From Campanula takesimana (lineage: Eukaryota; Streptophyta; Magnoliopsida; Asterales; Campanulaceae), in contig JAOWBW010000321.1 in the NCBI GenBank assembly GCA_026119855.1, forward strand, positions 930,001 through 994,000: a stretch of 64,000 bases of DNA, written 5' to 3'. The position numbers were made by a program, and so were the translations under genes. Below the pieces are notes generated by a model, which ran no database searches, had not been told where the DNA came from, and worked only from the letters and a program-made list of their open reading frames with translations. How positions within the stretch are numbered: the stretch's first letter is position 1; every line of letters begins with the position of its first letter. Below are positions 21,044-32,723 of this stretch, in pieces.

Positions 21044-24000
21044 ATGTCGCACCAAGAGTTCGCAGCAATTGACAAATCAGTCGACATCGACACCGATTCA
21101 TGCCGCACCGATGATTCGGAACAGGAAGACCCAAGCTTTGATATTTTGGAGGAGACCCGTTCTAGATTCTCCAATCTCTCCGTCAAGAAGAAATCCGCCT
21201 CCCGATCTCGGTTAGTATGTATATAATGCAATGATTATTACTCCTACTTACTATTATCACTTCATTCATCATATGCCAATGCTCGGAATCTGTTTCTGGA
21301 TGTTTTGCAGTATTGCCAAGAAAATTGATGAGGAGGAGGAAGCTGAGACGGTTGCTGAAGAAGTAGTTGTGCCGGAGCTTGATGAGAAAGACAAGAAAAG
21401 CTTTGAGGTTGTTCAAAAAATAATTGAAGGTTAGTCGGATATTAATCGATCGTGGGAGCCTATCAAGTGTTTGTTTTATTTCCTGATTGAGATTTTTCTT
21501 GGCGGTCAGTTGGGCAGGTGGAGAAACTGAAAGTGGATCAATGTAAGGTTTATTTGAGGAAACATGGACTGAGATTAACAGGCAACAAAGATATCCTCCT
21601 TCAGCGAATCAGGGAGCATCTTAGGTAACTGTCTACTAGTTTTTTTTTTTTTGTTATCATTGGATTTTATGGATATGATCGCGATTTGAATTTGGTAGAT
21701 AGTCAATTGGGTAATAATCAACTATTTTGTACTGGATTTTGGCTTGATCCAGTATTATGAATGGTGAGGGGGAGGAGAAGTACCCTGCTTCAAGTTTTGT
21801 TATGAACTGTAAGGGTAAGTTCTTCTGTTCAAACTTTGGAGCAGCGTTTGTTAGTAGCTCTTGTAGATTTACGGTCTTAAAAATTGTAGTCTAAAGTTAT
21901 CCAAGTTTCTGATGTACAGGATTTACCATTTACTATCTCATGCTTTACATGAATAGTCAAACAATGGCATTGTTGAATAATCTCGGAGTCCTGAAACTGC
22001 TTAAGAAGTTTGGTGTTGAATTATGTGCATATTTAAACATTATTGAATTATTTGCAGGTGATGCATGCACTGGAGATGTTGTAATGTTTGAACAAAATGT
22101 ATATGAAATGTAAGTCTCTCTCGACGATTCTTTAAGCATATCATCTTTGTGTAATCGATGTTCCAAATCATCCCATGGACATTGACGGGATCCTCTTTCT
22201 ATCTCTCTTTCATTACTCTGATTGGCTTTTGCATGTTGGACATGTGTCCATTCAAGCAGTTAATTGTCTAAGGCTTGGAATGATTTGTGCTTTAAGCTTC
22301 AGTTTGCTATGGTTTATCAGGTTCAACATTGCATCAAGGAGTGCTAGTGGGCCTCCATGTGGCACAAGACTTGTAGTAGGTCGGATTGTGAAAGAAAGCT
22401 ATGGAGCTGCTAAGCAACAGCATACATTTACGGTAAGAGCCAAAAAGTGACTTGATTGTGGTTTTATTCATAGCCAATGAACCGGCATTCCCAAATGTTG
22501 CCTTAGTTTACATACTTCCTCAGTCCCACCCCCCTTAAAAAAGTCTCATTGTAAAATGTTGCGGTTACTTGCTTGCACCTTAATGAAATTGCACTAAAAT
22601 TAAATCCTCTTTTAAAAATGTGTCTCTTTTGTTGGGGTGGAAGGAGTAGTAACGTTGAGAGATATTTTAACTGAAATAGTTATGCAGTAGAACTCATTAG
22701 TGGGAACCTTATCAATGTTTCAGAGGATGTATTGCCTTTACTAAATGATTTTCTTGTACGTCATCAGGCTCCACACGAATTTTTTCCAGTAGCACGGAAA
22801 CATTACCTCATCTTGGTGATGTAGCATGTTTCCATTTACTTTTTGACATGTGAAATGGCCATTCAATAAAAAACTTTGGTCCCTTAAATCTAGAAGCGCT
22901 TGTTGCACCTCACAATGACCACCCAAGTGTCAATTCCTAGTTGGTTTGTAACACCACATACCTTTATGATGTGGAGTTGGCGTGACCATCCCACAAAATA
23001 ACTTCTCATCATTAGAGCTCTCATATGCTTTATGTCATGGGGTTTGTTTCAATTATTTACATTGTTTCCTTCCAGATTGAAGTGTTATGGAGCAAAGGGG
23101 AGAAACCGCTCCCTCCACTTCATCCGCTTCTCATCAAAGGCAGAAACCTGTACAGACTTAAGACAATGAGACAGGTCTTGCTCCTCCATCATAAAACATT
23201 ATGGTAGCAAATATCGGAGATAATATAACTATTTTGGTAATGAACTTCTATTGTTAACCTCAGAGATGGGAGGATGAAGGCGAAAGGCAGAAAATTTTGT
23301 TCGAAAAGCATTCTAGAGGTTCTCTTGCCAGATCAAGTAGGGATGCGCGTATTCAAGAGAAGGAAATGCGGAAGACACTAAGGCAAAATAGGTACCTTTA
23401 TCCCACTTTTTTGGAGCATTAGCTGCTATCTGTATAAACCATTTAAGCTTATACAACTCAAAATTTATAGAATAGTTTGTCTTTTTAGGGTATTAAGAAC
23501 AAAAGATCATAATGGAAATTTAGAAGAAAGCAGAAGAAAGGCGTCTCGATCCCCACTCCTTAATAAAGGAGTTCCGGGAAGTCAACCAAACAAGGAACAT
23601 GTCGGGCAGAAGATCAATCAGGAGCAAACTTTTCAACACCAGAAATCATTGCGACCTTGGAAAGAAAGCAATTCAGTCCCAACTGAAATTCCTGAAAGAG
23701 TACCTATTGTGTTATTTCCTAAAGGAACCATTTACAAAGAGAATATCAACTCTGACCTCTCAATGGGTATGCCCCCCCTGCCTGTTGACAGCCAGAGACA
23801 GCACTTCAATCCTTCAAATAGTTCGTTTGGAGGGCATATTGGCAAGCAGCAAATGAACTTTAATGCGCCAAAGAGTCCTTTGAGAACATTTTCTCAGTAT
23901 CAACCTAGAACAAATGTTGACTACACAGGGACTCAATTCCATGGGTGGCATGGTCATCAAAGTCAACCACAAAGACAGAATTTCCAAGAAGTCAACAATG

Positions 24001-24113
24001 GTGTTGTGCCATCCTATCGAGTCCAAGGTCAGGGTCACGAACAAAAGCAGATATGTAAATACTATCCCCAAGGTAGGTGTTACTATGGAGATCGCTGCAA
24101 GTATTTGCACTGA
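21044..24113 (+). CDS. SAP and CCCH zinc-finger protein (C3H62-like)
   Basis: Nine exons (21044-21210, 21311-21429, 21510-21624, 21753-21814, 22058-22109, 22321-22432, 23076-23174, 23264-23391, 23489-24113) join in phase to 492 aa. An acidic N-terminus precedes a SAP-like helix-turn-helix at about residues 96-133 (VEKLKVDQCKVYLRKHGLRL, NKDILLQRIREHL), which in other proteins binds DNA or RNA. A conserved central part contains GPPCGTRLVVGRIVKESYG and EVLWSKGEKPLPPLHPLL. A Q/N-rich tail follows. The last 19 residues are one CCCH finger (C-x7-C-x5-C-x3-H), its final His being the last residue. The layout matches plant zinc finger CCCH domain-containing protein 62; a nuclear nucleic-acid-binding role is inferred. 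A Stowaway-like element sits in intron 6. Confidence 0.88.
22515..22646. mobile_element. Stowaway-like MITE in CCCH-gene intron
   Basis: cttcctcagtcccacc and ggggtggaaggag are flanked by TA. The interior arms are only partly complementary. It lies in intron 6 of the CCCH gene. Confidence 0.55.
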
Positions 24114-24765
24114 CTGTATGTTGAAGAACATTAATGGAGACAATCTAAGATTATTAAGGAGAAGTTTGGGAGATGGGTTTTATGGTACTTGGGAATAGCA
24201 TTCAGCTTTCTTGCTGATTTTTTGTTTATTGTATTTTTTTTTAGTTACTAATTTGTGAGCTGTTTCATAGATACTTTCAGAGAAGATTTTATTTAATGGT
24301 AGAAACTACTCATAATTGGGCTTTGACATCCTGATTACTGAGTGCCAATTTTATGTGGAATTTTCTCTTCTTTTTTTTGGATTACAATATGAAGTTGCTC
24401 ATGAACTGGCCACAATTTTTGGAAATTTGACACTTCTAATGTGGATATAACGTACTCGATATGAGATTGTCACACTACGTCATCGTATTATTTATAGAAA
24501 TGGTTATTAAATCTCATAATCCTCATAACCATTCCCCTTATAAGGTTAATGGATTGTTAGTTGTAGTGCAATTATGGTCTATTTGTACAAGTGAACATTA
24601 AAAAGTAACTTATGGGAAGAGAAATCCAGAAATCACACAGCAATATGCACACTCATGTAATTAAAAAAAAAAATAAAAAAAAAATAAAAATCAAACACAT
24701 ACGTTTGCCGAAAAATAAAGCAAAAAATATGTTGAAACAGAAAAATATATAGCTAGTACTAATAA
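24114..24765. other. 3' UTR of the CCCH gene and spacer
   Basis: The first part is probably the 3' untranslated region of the CCCH gene. The remainder is AT-rich with no recognised feature. Confidence 0.4.
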
Positions 24766-25944
24766 GGCCAAATTACATTTACCCCCCCCCCCAAAGCATC
24801 CACCGATTCCCACTTTGCACCCCCATTTGAAAAGTCGGTCTGTTTGGTACCTAAACTTCCAAATTTTCCCACTTTGCACCTCAGCACTAACGAATGTTAG
24901 AAAATTTAACAGAATAGGTAACGAATGGACTATTTTGTTATGCTTATTACTAGTTTTTATAGGTCAAAATGCAAACTTTTAAATATTAAGTACTAAAAAA
25001 TTATTTATTTTTCCAATTTTTTAACATTATCTTAAATCATAAATAATTAATATTTCTTGGCAATAATACAATTTTTTATGCTAAAATATTTTTTTTAAAA
25101 ATAAATAAAAATTATTACATTTTTTTGTTTTTTTAAATAAAAATATTTAAAAAAATAAAGATTTTTTTTTCAAAAAAAAACATTGTAATGTCTTATTTGT
25201 ATTTTTTTTTAAATATAATATAAAACTTTTAAATCGTAATTTTTGTAAGAAATTTATTTTTTTAAAAAATAAAACATTATAGCGTTTTTTTTTTTTTTAA
25301 AAAAAAATCTCTCTCCGTCCCAGTTTAAGGTTCTTACTTTCCTTTTTTGTATGTCCCTGTTTAAAAGAATATTGTACTTTTTTCAAAAAAAAAATACAAT
25401 ATTTTTTTCTAAAATAAAAAAAACGCTATAATTTTTAATTTTTTTAAAAATAAAATTCTTACAAACATTACAATTTAAAATTTTTATTTTATATTTTTTA
25501 AAAATATAAATAAAACTTTACAATGTTTTTTAGAAAAAAAATCTTTATTTTTTAAATATTTTTATTTAAAAATAAAAAAATAAATTTCATTTTTTTAGAA
25601 AAAATAATTTCATATTTTTTTTAAAAAAAAGCATAAAATTAGTATTATTTTCAAGAAGTATTAATTGTTTATGATTTAAGAATTAAGATAATGTTAAATA
25701 TTTGAAAAATAAATAAATTTTTAGTACTTAATATTTAAAACTTTGCATTTTGACCCTTAAAAACTAATAAGCATTACAAAATAGTCCAGTCGTTACCTAT
25801 TCTGTTAAATTTTCTAACATTCGTTAGTGCTGGGGTGCAAAGTGGGAAAATTTGAAAGTTTAGGTACCAAACAGACCGACTTTTCAAACGGGGGTGCAAA
25901 GTGGGAATCGGTGGATACTTTGGGGGGTAAAATGTAATTTGGCC
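24766..25944. mobile_element. Long-palindrome Mutator-like non-autonomous element
   Basis: It begins GGCCAAATTACATTT and ends aatgtaatttggcc. The direct repeat TACTAATAA flanks it exactly (24757-24765 and 25945-25953), the 9-bp duplication expected of Mutator-type transposition. The arms are complementary over nearly their whole length, about 550 bp each, first GC-mixed (ccaccgattcccactttgca) and then extremely AT-rich. At the centre, near 25308-25370, is a Stowaway-like fragment (ctctctccgtcccagttta). There is no coding capacity. Confidence 0.85.
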
Positions 25945-26028
25945 TACTAATAACTTGTTTTTTAGCAAAGCATTAATAACAATTTAGTTAGATAAAATAA
26001 CAACAAATTTCTAATTAGATATGTAATA

Positions 26029-26296
26029 CTTCCTCCGTCCATAACAATGTGCACAAAATTGGGAATGCACTAGAAATAAAGAGGAAATAGTAGTGGATAG
26101 TTGTTGTGTTGTGAGTATGAAAATTGAGATAGATGAGAGAAAGTGAGTAGGAAATAGTAGTATATAGTTGTTGTGAGTATTATAATTAAGTTTTATTGAA
26201 TAAAAAAATATATGAAATTTCAATTTAAGGAAAGTGTGACGTATAAATGAGCTCTCAAAATGGAAGCTTGTGCACATTATTATCGGACGGAAGAAG
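26029..26296. mobile_element. Stowaway MITE
   Basis: cttcctccgtccataacaa and ttatcggacggaagaag are flanked by TA. Same subfamily as 16438-16692 (tagtggatagttgttgtg). Confidence 0.75.
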
Positions 26297-26298
26297 TA

Positions 26299-26606
26299 TT
26301 CTCTCCATCCAACTTTAAAGTTTTTAATTTGACTTTGTACGGGGATTAAGAAAAAAATAAATGTTGCGATTATGACAAGTAACGCAGGAGAGAGAAAATA
26401 AGGGTGGGGAGATTTTGTTGTGAAAATTACAAGAGGAAGTCTTGTGTGAGACCATCTCACACACGTTTTTGTCAAATTACAAGTGAGTCCCTTTATCTAT
26501 TTTAATTAAGTAATCAACCAAAAACTTTTAATGTGAGTCAGACTTAAAAAAAAAAGAAAAAAAGAAAGTAAAAATTTTAAACGGAGAGAGATTCGGATTG
26601 AGGGAG
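26299..26606. mobile_element. Second Stowaway-like element abutting the first
   Basis: The left end ttctctccatccaactt starts right after the TA of the previous element. The right end reads ggattgagggag before TA. The interior contains taatttgactttgtacgggg, seen in the 6568 and 55395 subfamily. Complementarity of the ends is imperfect. Confidence 0.5.
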
Positions 26607-28239
26607 TATTAAAGGGAACAATAATTAGGTGAGCAAAATAATCAAGAAAACGATGCAGTTCCTTCCGGTAGCAGGCCAGCACAAAGTTGCGTACCGGGGA
26701 AGAAGATCGTTCAATTTTAGTATCAGGCCCAACAATGTGGGCCCACGTAACCGACATCAGAGATCAGACAAAACTTTTGTTTTGGTTAATATGAAAAGAG
26801 AGAGCTGCCATCAAAGGACCCTCCACACACACACACACACACACACACACTCAGTTTCTCGAGTATCTTATATCGAAGTTGTCTGAAGAACAGTTAATAG
26901 GTACAACTTTTCCTTTTTTTTTCTTGGTACAACTTGTATGATTCTATGATTTTGATCGACTTTATATAGTGAAAGTTTTAATCTTTCAGTCTTTGCTGGT
27001 ATTTACTTCAATTTCTGTACCAGATAGCTGCAAGCAATTGATCCTATGATTATTGATTATTTTTTTCCAGATAAAGTGGAAAAAGTCCTATAATTATCCA
27101 AGGCATACAATATTATAGTACAAAATTTGGTTTAAAGATAGTTTCTAGTTGTGGGTATCTTTGTTTGTGTGTTTTTAAATTTTTTTAGTATGTTTCTTTG
27201 AGGGGTTGAATCCACTTTTGCACAAACAAGTTTTTACAACTGCCCTAGCTAGAATCTAGATGCTTGAAACTTCAATTTTAATAAGAATCTATTTCCAGTC
27301 CAATAATTACTCTCACTGAATGCGGAAAAAAGGTGCTGCACTGCATTCAGGAAGCATATGTCGTGTTTTGGAAATCGTTAGTGAAATGGACAAACAGGCC
27401 ACGAAAAAAAAATGAAAATGAAGTTATTACTTATTAGGGCCGGGTGAGATATTAAAGAATTTAAGGCTGCATAGCAATTTGTGGAAACAAAAGTGGGTTT
27501 ATATAATTGGGATGTATATGTAACTCCCTTTAGATTTTCATATATAAACCCTCTAAATGTCTTATGTAATCGTTATTAAAACTTTATCTTCTCTAATTTT
27601 CAGAAGGCGGATCTCGAGGAGGACAGAGTAACTTTGAGCCTTCAAGCGTGCAGTGATCTGTAATTGGTGAACCGATATTTGAAAAAGTTTGTTTTTGGAA
27701 GATTGTGTATGCGGAAGAGAAAACAAGTTTTTTCATCATCTTTATTTATTTTATGTTATTTTTATTTGTCAGCATAGCACATTCTTTCATTGAATCTGCA
27801 TTTATGCCTGTTTCTATGATAATTTTTCTGGTAAATTCTTCACTAGTTTCTAAGAACCAAATGTCTTAATGGAGGCTTATAAGTTAAATGTGCTATATTT
27901 CGTGATGATGGAGGGAATGATGCATTTGAATAGAATGTTGATTACTTAGCTTTGCTTGTGTTCATCCGGAATCAATTGTTAGAATATGGTAATTTTTGTG
28001 TATTGTATATTACTCCCTTTGTCGAAAACAAGTGTGCACTTGAATGGCATAAGAAAGACACTAAGGGTAATAAAAACATTTGTTATAAAATGGTTTTAAA
28101 GTCAACTTTCTTTAATAGAAATTCCACATGGAAACTCACTTTGGGACAGGTGTATGAACTTTTACCGTATTATATGCATATTCATTACTTCGAAGTCCTT
28201 GATTCTAACTTAAACAAACCAGACAACTTTATTGCCAGA
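26607..28239 (+). other. Promoter and 5' UTR region of the hydroxy-acid oxidase gene
   Basis: There is no coding sequence. A (CA)n run at about 26824-26850 is followed by a plausible leader exon ending gttaatag|gtacaac near 26900. A polypyrimidine acceptor attgccag at 28238 lies one base before the start codon, so the leader is probably spliced. Transcript data would be needed to place exon 1. Confidence 0.35.
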
Positions 28240-31200
28240 ATGGTGGATGAGGCGGTCAATGTGAATGAATTTGAAGAACTAGCAAGACAATCCCTTCCAA
28301 AGATGTATTACGACTACTACGCCGGGGGAGCTGAGGACCAGCACACACTAAGAGAGAATGTGGCTGCATTTCGTAGAATCACGTAAGTTTTTTTAAACAT
28401 TATTCTTACTACTACAAAGAATACTAAAACATCTTTTTTGCTGTTAATCCAGTCTCCGGCCAAGAATTCTTGTGGATGTGAGCAGAATTAATATGTCAAC
28501 TACCATATTGGGTTATAATACATCAGCACCCATAATGATCGCTCCAACTGCTATGCATAAATTGGCCCATGTGGAAGGTCTAGATCCTCTTACAGAATTT
28601 TTTTGACGTAATAGTGTATATGCTCACATCCATTTTTGGATTATATTTGTTCCAGGGGAGTTGGCAACTGCCAGAGCAGCAGCAGCGTGTGATGTCATAA
28701 TGGTAATATTTTGAACGAGGAATCTCATTTCTTCCTTTATCCTCTTGAAAATTAAGGTCTTTATTTTATTTTATTTTTTGTGTGCGTGTCCTTTTCATGT
28801 TAGGGACTGTCCTACATGTCTTCCTGCACTGTGGAGGAGGTTGCTTCCAGTTGCGAAGCTATCCGCTTCTTTCAGATTTATGTACGTCCTTCTTATTGAT
28901 TATTTTATTGTAATTTCCATTTCGTTTTATCATTCTCGAACATCAAGATCTTAAGTTGTGATATGTTATCCGTCTATTGATAGGTTTATAAAAAACGTGA
29001 TATTACAGCTCTGATGGTACAGAGAGCAGAGAGAAATGGGTTCAAGGCTATTATTCTTACTGCTGATACTCCAAAACTTGGACGAAGAGAGGCAGACATA
29101 AAAAATAAGTGAAGTTTTAGCCTTTTTTATTCATACAATTAGGACACTCTATGGTTTATATATACTACTAGATGGCGTTTACCTCTGTTTTCTAAAAACC
29201 CCTTGTAGTACTGCTCGGTTCATTTTGTTTCAAGTCGTAATTGCATAATGACCTGAGCATTTTGGGACGCGATGATGACTATGTGGTCACTTTTGCAGGA
29301 TGATTCAACCCCAGCTGAAGAATTTTGAAGGTCTCATGTCTACTGCAGTTACAAATGTAAGTGGAATTATTATGATTGTTAATGTTTGATAGTGCTAAAA
29401 AAAAAAAAGCATGTAAATGTTATTTCCATTGGTAGCATGTCTTAATTGCGGATTATGATGGTTATAGAGCCTTATTCCCTAAGCATGTGATGATTTATGA
29501 ACAAGTCTAAAACGAGATTATGATGGTTATATGAGCATGTTTGGCAATGAGGGAAATTGACCCAAAAGAGATAAGTGGCTGAAAAGTATATAGTTAGCAA
29601 TGTTAAGTACTTAAGACAAGGGAATAGTTTAGATAAGTTGTTTGCAGCATAACGATTTTACATCTACTGATGTACATATCACTTTGAGAACTTCAATTTG
29701 TTTGTTAAAAAATATACAAATTCATGTGCAGGATGGCGGTTCAAATCTTGAAGCTTTTGCAGCCGGGACCTTTGATGCTTCTTTTTCTTGGAAGGTACAA
29801 ATCATTTGTTACTCAAGTACTAGTAGAATTTCAATGCCAAAACTTTATATCCTCTAAACAAAAGCTTCTTGCTTTGAATTGGCATAATAGCTTGAGTTAA
29901 ATGTTAATGGAGGCAGCTAAAGTATTAAGTAAACAAAAGTTTATTTTCGCCTTATTAGGCTAGTTGACACTTTATGGACTTTGCAGGACATTGAGTGGTT
30001 AAAGTCTATTACGAGTTTACCAATTCTTATCAAAGGAGTGCTCACTCGAGAGGATGGTAAGAACATTTCTTCGTTCAGTTTTCTGTATCTCTGTTTTCAT
30101 CTGTGTTATTTAGATGGATAAGAGTCTGAATATGTGGGCTGGCCTTATAATATCATCTATTTGATGTTCTTCATAAAGAATCCTCATCTTTACGCCACCA
30201 TTTTGGAGGGAAAGTTGGATTGAACCCTTATTCCTTCAGAGGACAGAACTGTGTGATACAAGCAATGAATGTATCAGTACTCAAGTGTTTGATTTCCAAA
30301 TACTAACAATATGCTCCCTCCGTCCCAACAAGTAGTTCCATATGACAACTCAAACAAAAATGCAGCGTTTGTACCTTTATAAAATTGGACTGACATAGCC
30401 TTTTTGGAAATAAGAATGTTTTTTGGAACAAATCAAAGACAGGAAAGAGGGACAATTCTGGGGGCGGGGGAGCATATGATGAACAAATGTACTGATAATC
30501 TGTTTGCTGCACTTGGCAGCTGCTAAAGCTATAGAAGTAGGAGTCGCGGGTATCATCGTCTCAAATCACGGAGCCCGCCAGCTAGATTACAGTCCAGCCA
30601 CCATTACAGCTCTTGAAGAGGTGATTCCTCATTTCTTATACTCCCTCCGTCCCAAGATGAGTGACCAAGTTTTGTAAAAATATGCTCTTCGATCAAGAGC
30701 AAATTTTTACAAAATTAGGCCATTCATTTTGAGACGGAGGGAGTAGTTCTTTCATGAAACAAGATATTGCCCAAGACATGAAAAAATTTAATGCAAAAGT
30801 CAAGACACCTAGCTTGGCTCATAGAAAGGTGAAAATGTGAAATCATCTCAAAGTAAAATTTGATGCTAGTCGAAATCCTGCAAGCATGTAAACAAGAATC
30901 TGAAAGCTAAACTTGCACTCGTCAAAAGGCAAATATAAATTTATTACACGAAAAAAGTGAAATTGTGTTTGATTAATTGACTATACCATTGGCACGTTGT
31001 AGGTGGTTCTAGCTGTTGGAGGACAAATCCCGGTCCTGTTTGATGGAGGAGTGAGACGGGGTACAGATATATTCAAAGCTTTAGCACTTGGTGCACAAGC
31101 TGTTCTGGTAAACACATAAGCCACTCAACTGTCCCTTCAAAATCCCCTTGTATACATCTTTTAACCTTGATAGACTTGACGGGTAAACACACGGTAAAAT

Positions 31201-31445
31201 CAGTACTTCTGAAAACTCGTTAAATATATACAGTATGCCTTTAAATGTTGATAAATAAACTACAGATTGGACGGCCGGTGGTTTTTGGGTTGGCGGCAAA
31301 GGGGGAGAAAGGGGTACGGAAGGTGATCGAAATGTTGAAGAATGAGCTTGAGCTGACAATGGCACTCTCTGGCTGCTGCACCTTGACGGATATTACCAGA
31401 AACCATGTCAGGACAGAGTATGATAATCTGCTGTGCAAGCTTTAA
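28240..31445 (+). CDS. HAOX: Peroxisomal (S)-2-hydroxy-acid oxidase
   Basis: Eleven coding exons (28240-28382, 28453-28577, 28656-28702, 28804-28881, 28984-29108, 29299-29356, 29732-29794, 29987-30056, 30520-30620, 31003-31107, 31266-31445) join in phase to 364 aa, close to the family length. It is an FMN-dependent TIM-barrel oxidase that turns 2-hydroxy acids into 2-oxo acids plus H2O2. Catalytic landmarks are present: YDYYAGGAEDQ, FFQIYVYKKR, the Lys in LPILIKGVL, the His and Arg in SNHGARQLDY, and the FMN-phosphate site DGGVRRGTD. The Trp of SSWATSS in leaf glycolate oxidase is Met here (SYMSSCT), which points to the HAOX group of longer-chain substrates and away from photorespiratory GOX. 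It ends in CKL, a plausible peroxisomal targeting signal. Start chosen by homology (MVDEAVNVNEFEEL). Confidence 0.92.
30312..30474. mobile_element. Stowaway MITE in hydroxy-acid oxidase intron
   Basis: tgctccctccgtcccaac and attctgggggcgggggagca are flanked by TA. It lies just upstream of the exon starting at 30520. Confidence 0.6.
30641..30743. mobile_element. 103-bp near-perfect hairpin Stowaway MITE
   Basis: CTCCCTCCGTCCCAAGATG and cattttgagacggagggag are flanked by TA. The two halves are complementary almost to the centre (gctcttcg / atcaagagc). It lies in the last-but-one intron of the hydroxy-acid oxidase gene, so the primary transcript could fold into a long hairpin. Confidence 0.9.
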
Positions 31446-31775
31446 TTCAAACAGTTAGAAGGAAAGAAAGTTGAGTAGATTGATGATGCATATTGTTTCA
31501 TGGTGAAATTGTCCCCATTGCAATGTAACTTCATGTAGGTTGGAACACCTTTTTGCCATTGAAATAAATAATTAGAATCAAAGTTGAATTTTGAATTTTT
31601 TTAAAAAAAATAATAAAATTACATTCTCTCGTACTCTCCATTTTAGCCGTTTTCTTTCTTTTTTTCATTTCCATCAGTAATCCAATTATATAAATTTACT
31701 TTCTCATTATATACTACACACATTATGTATTTTATTTTATAGTAACATTTTACAAATGATAATTAAATAGTGCTA

Positions 31776-32025
31776 CCTTTGTCCCTAAATGAGTGTCCAA
31801 AATTTATTTTTAAGGGACATAACTTTTTGTACAGTTTGGTGGCAAAATTCATATATAATCTTGTAATCCTCTTTACAAACATTTAGTTTTTGCAAGTATA
31901 AGGAGACCGGTGAAAAAAAATCGAAAAAACAAAACATTTAGAGACAAAGTTATGATCAAAATGGACACTCGTTTTGGGACAAAAATTTCTTAAAAATTGA
32001 CACTCATTTAGGGAGAGAGAGGGAG
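31776..32025. mobile_element. Stowaway-like MITE ('ctaaatgagtgtc' subfamily)
   Basis: cctttgtccctaaatgagt and actcatttagggagagagaggg are near-complementary ends flanked by TA. Same subfamily as 19354 and 44792. It lies downstream of the hydroxy-acid oxidase gene. Confidence 0.7.
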
Positions 32026-32187
32026 TAGTATATAAATGGAAAGCAAAAAAAAAATAGGCAATTTGTTTACTGGCCAAATAATAAAAACTTTCACAAATAG
32101 CATTGGTCGATTTTGATCAAATTAATCACTAAATTGAAAATGAAATTATCTTTTCCCCTAGACGGGGTATTTCACTAAAAATTGATA

Positions 32188-32426
32188 CTCCCTCCGCCCC
32201 AGAAAGATAGTCCACCTTTTTTCGTTGTTACTACGAGGGAACTTTGAGCAGTTATAAATGCTACTTATAATTATGTTAATGTGAATCTAAAAATTGATAT
32301 TAATAGTATTTATAATGGTGTATCAAGAACAATTTCAAAATTATCATTACAATAATTAAAAGTAGCCTTAATTTCTTTCGTAAAACCCATGAAAATAGGG
32401 GGACTGTCATTCTGGGACAGAGGGAG
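32188..32426. mobile_element. Stowaway MITE
   Basis: ctccctccgccccagaaag and cattctgggacagagggag are flanked by TA. It contains the ttttttcgttgttactacg block of 13761-14008. It lies between the convergent oxidase and PHL genes. Confidence 0.8.
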
Positions 32427-32723
32427 TATAACACAGTAAAATATTCACACGTGTTTAAGAAGGTTCTACCTATTTCATATAAAGAATCCATATTTAACGA
32501 TTTGACTTAATTAATCTTGTACTTTCACACAATATTTCATATAATTTTTATTAAAGTAAATACAAAGATCTACAATGCAAGAAAAATATCATATTTAAAC
32601 AAGAAAAAGTAAAACTAACCTTAAATTTATTCCCAGGATTGTTCATAAGTATATATTCACAAATATCCAATGAAACAAGAACAAAATTTCTCATTTCCTA
32701 CTATGAAACCCACTACAGTAAAG

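Noticed and set aside
26011..26475. A 154-codon minus-strand frame
   Set aside because: It is wholly within two Stowaway-type elements; similar low-complexity frames appear in other copies.
28009..28190. Possible Stowaway-like element before the hydroxy-acid oxidase start
   Set aside because: cccttt-gtcgaaaac and ctttgggacag are only weakly alike and no matching right terminus with TA was found.
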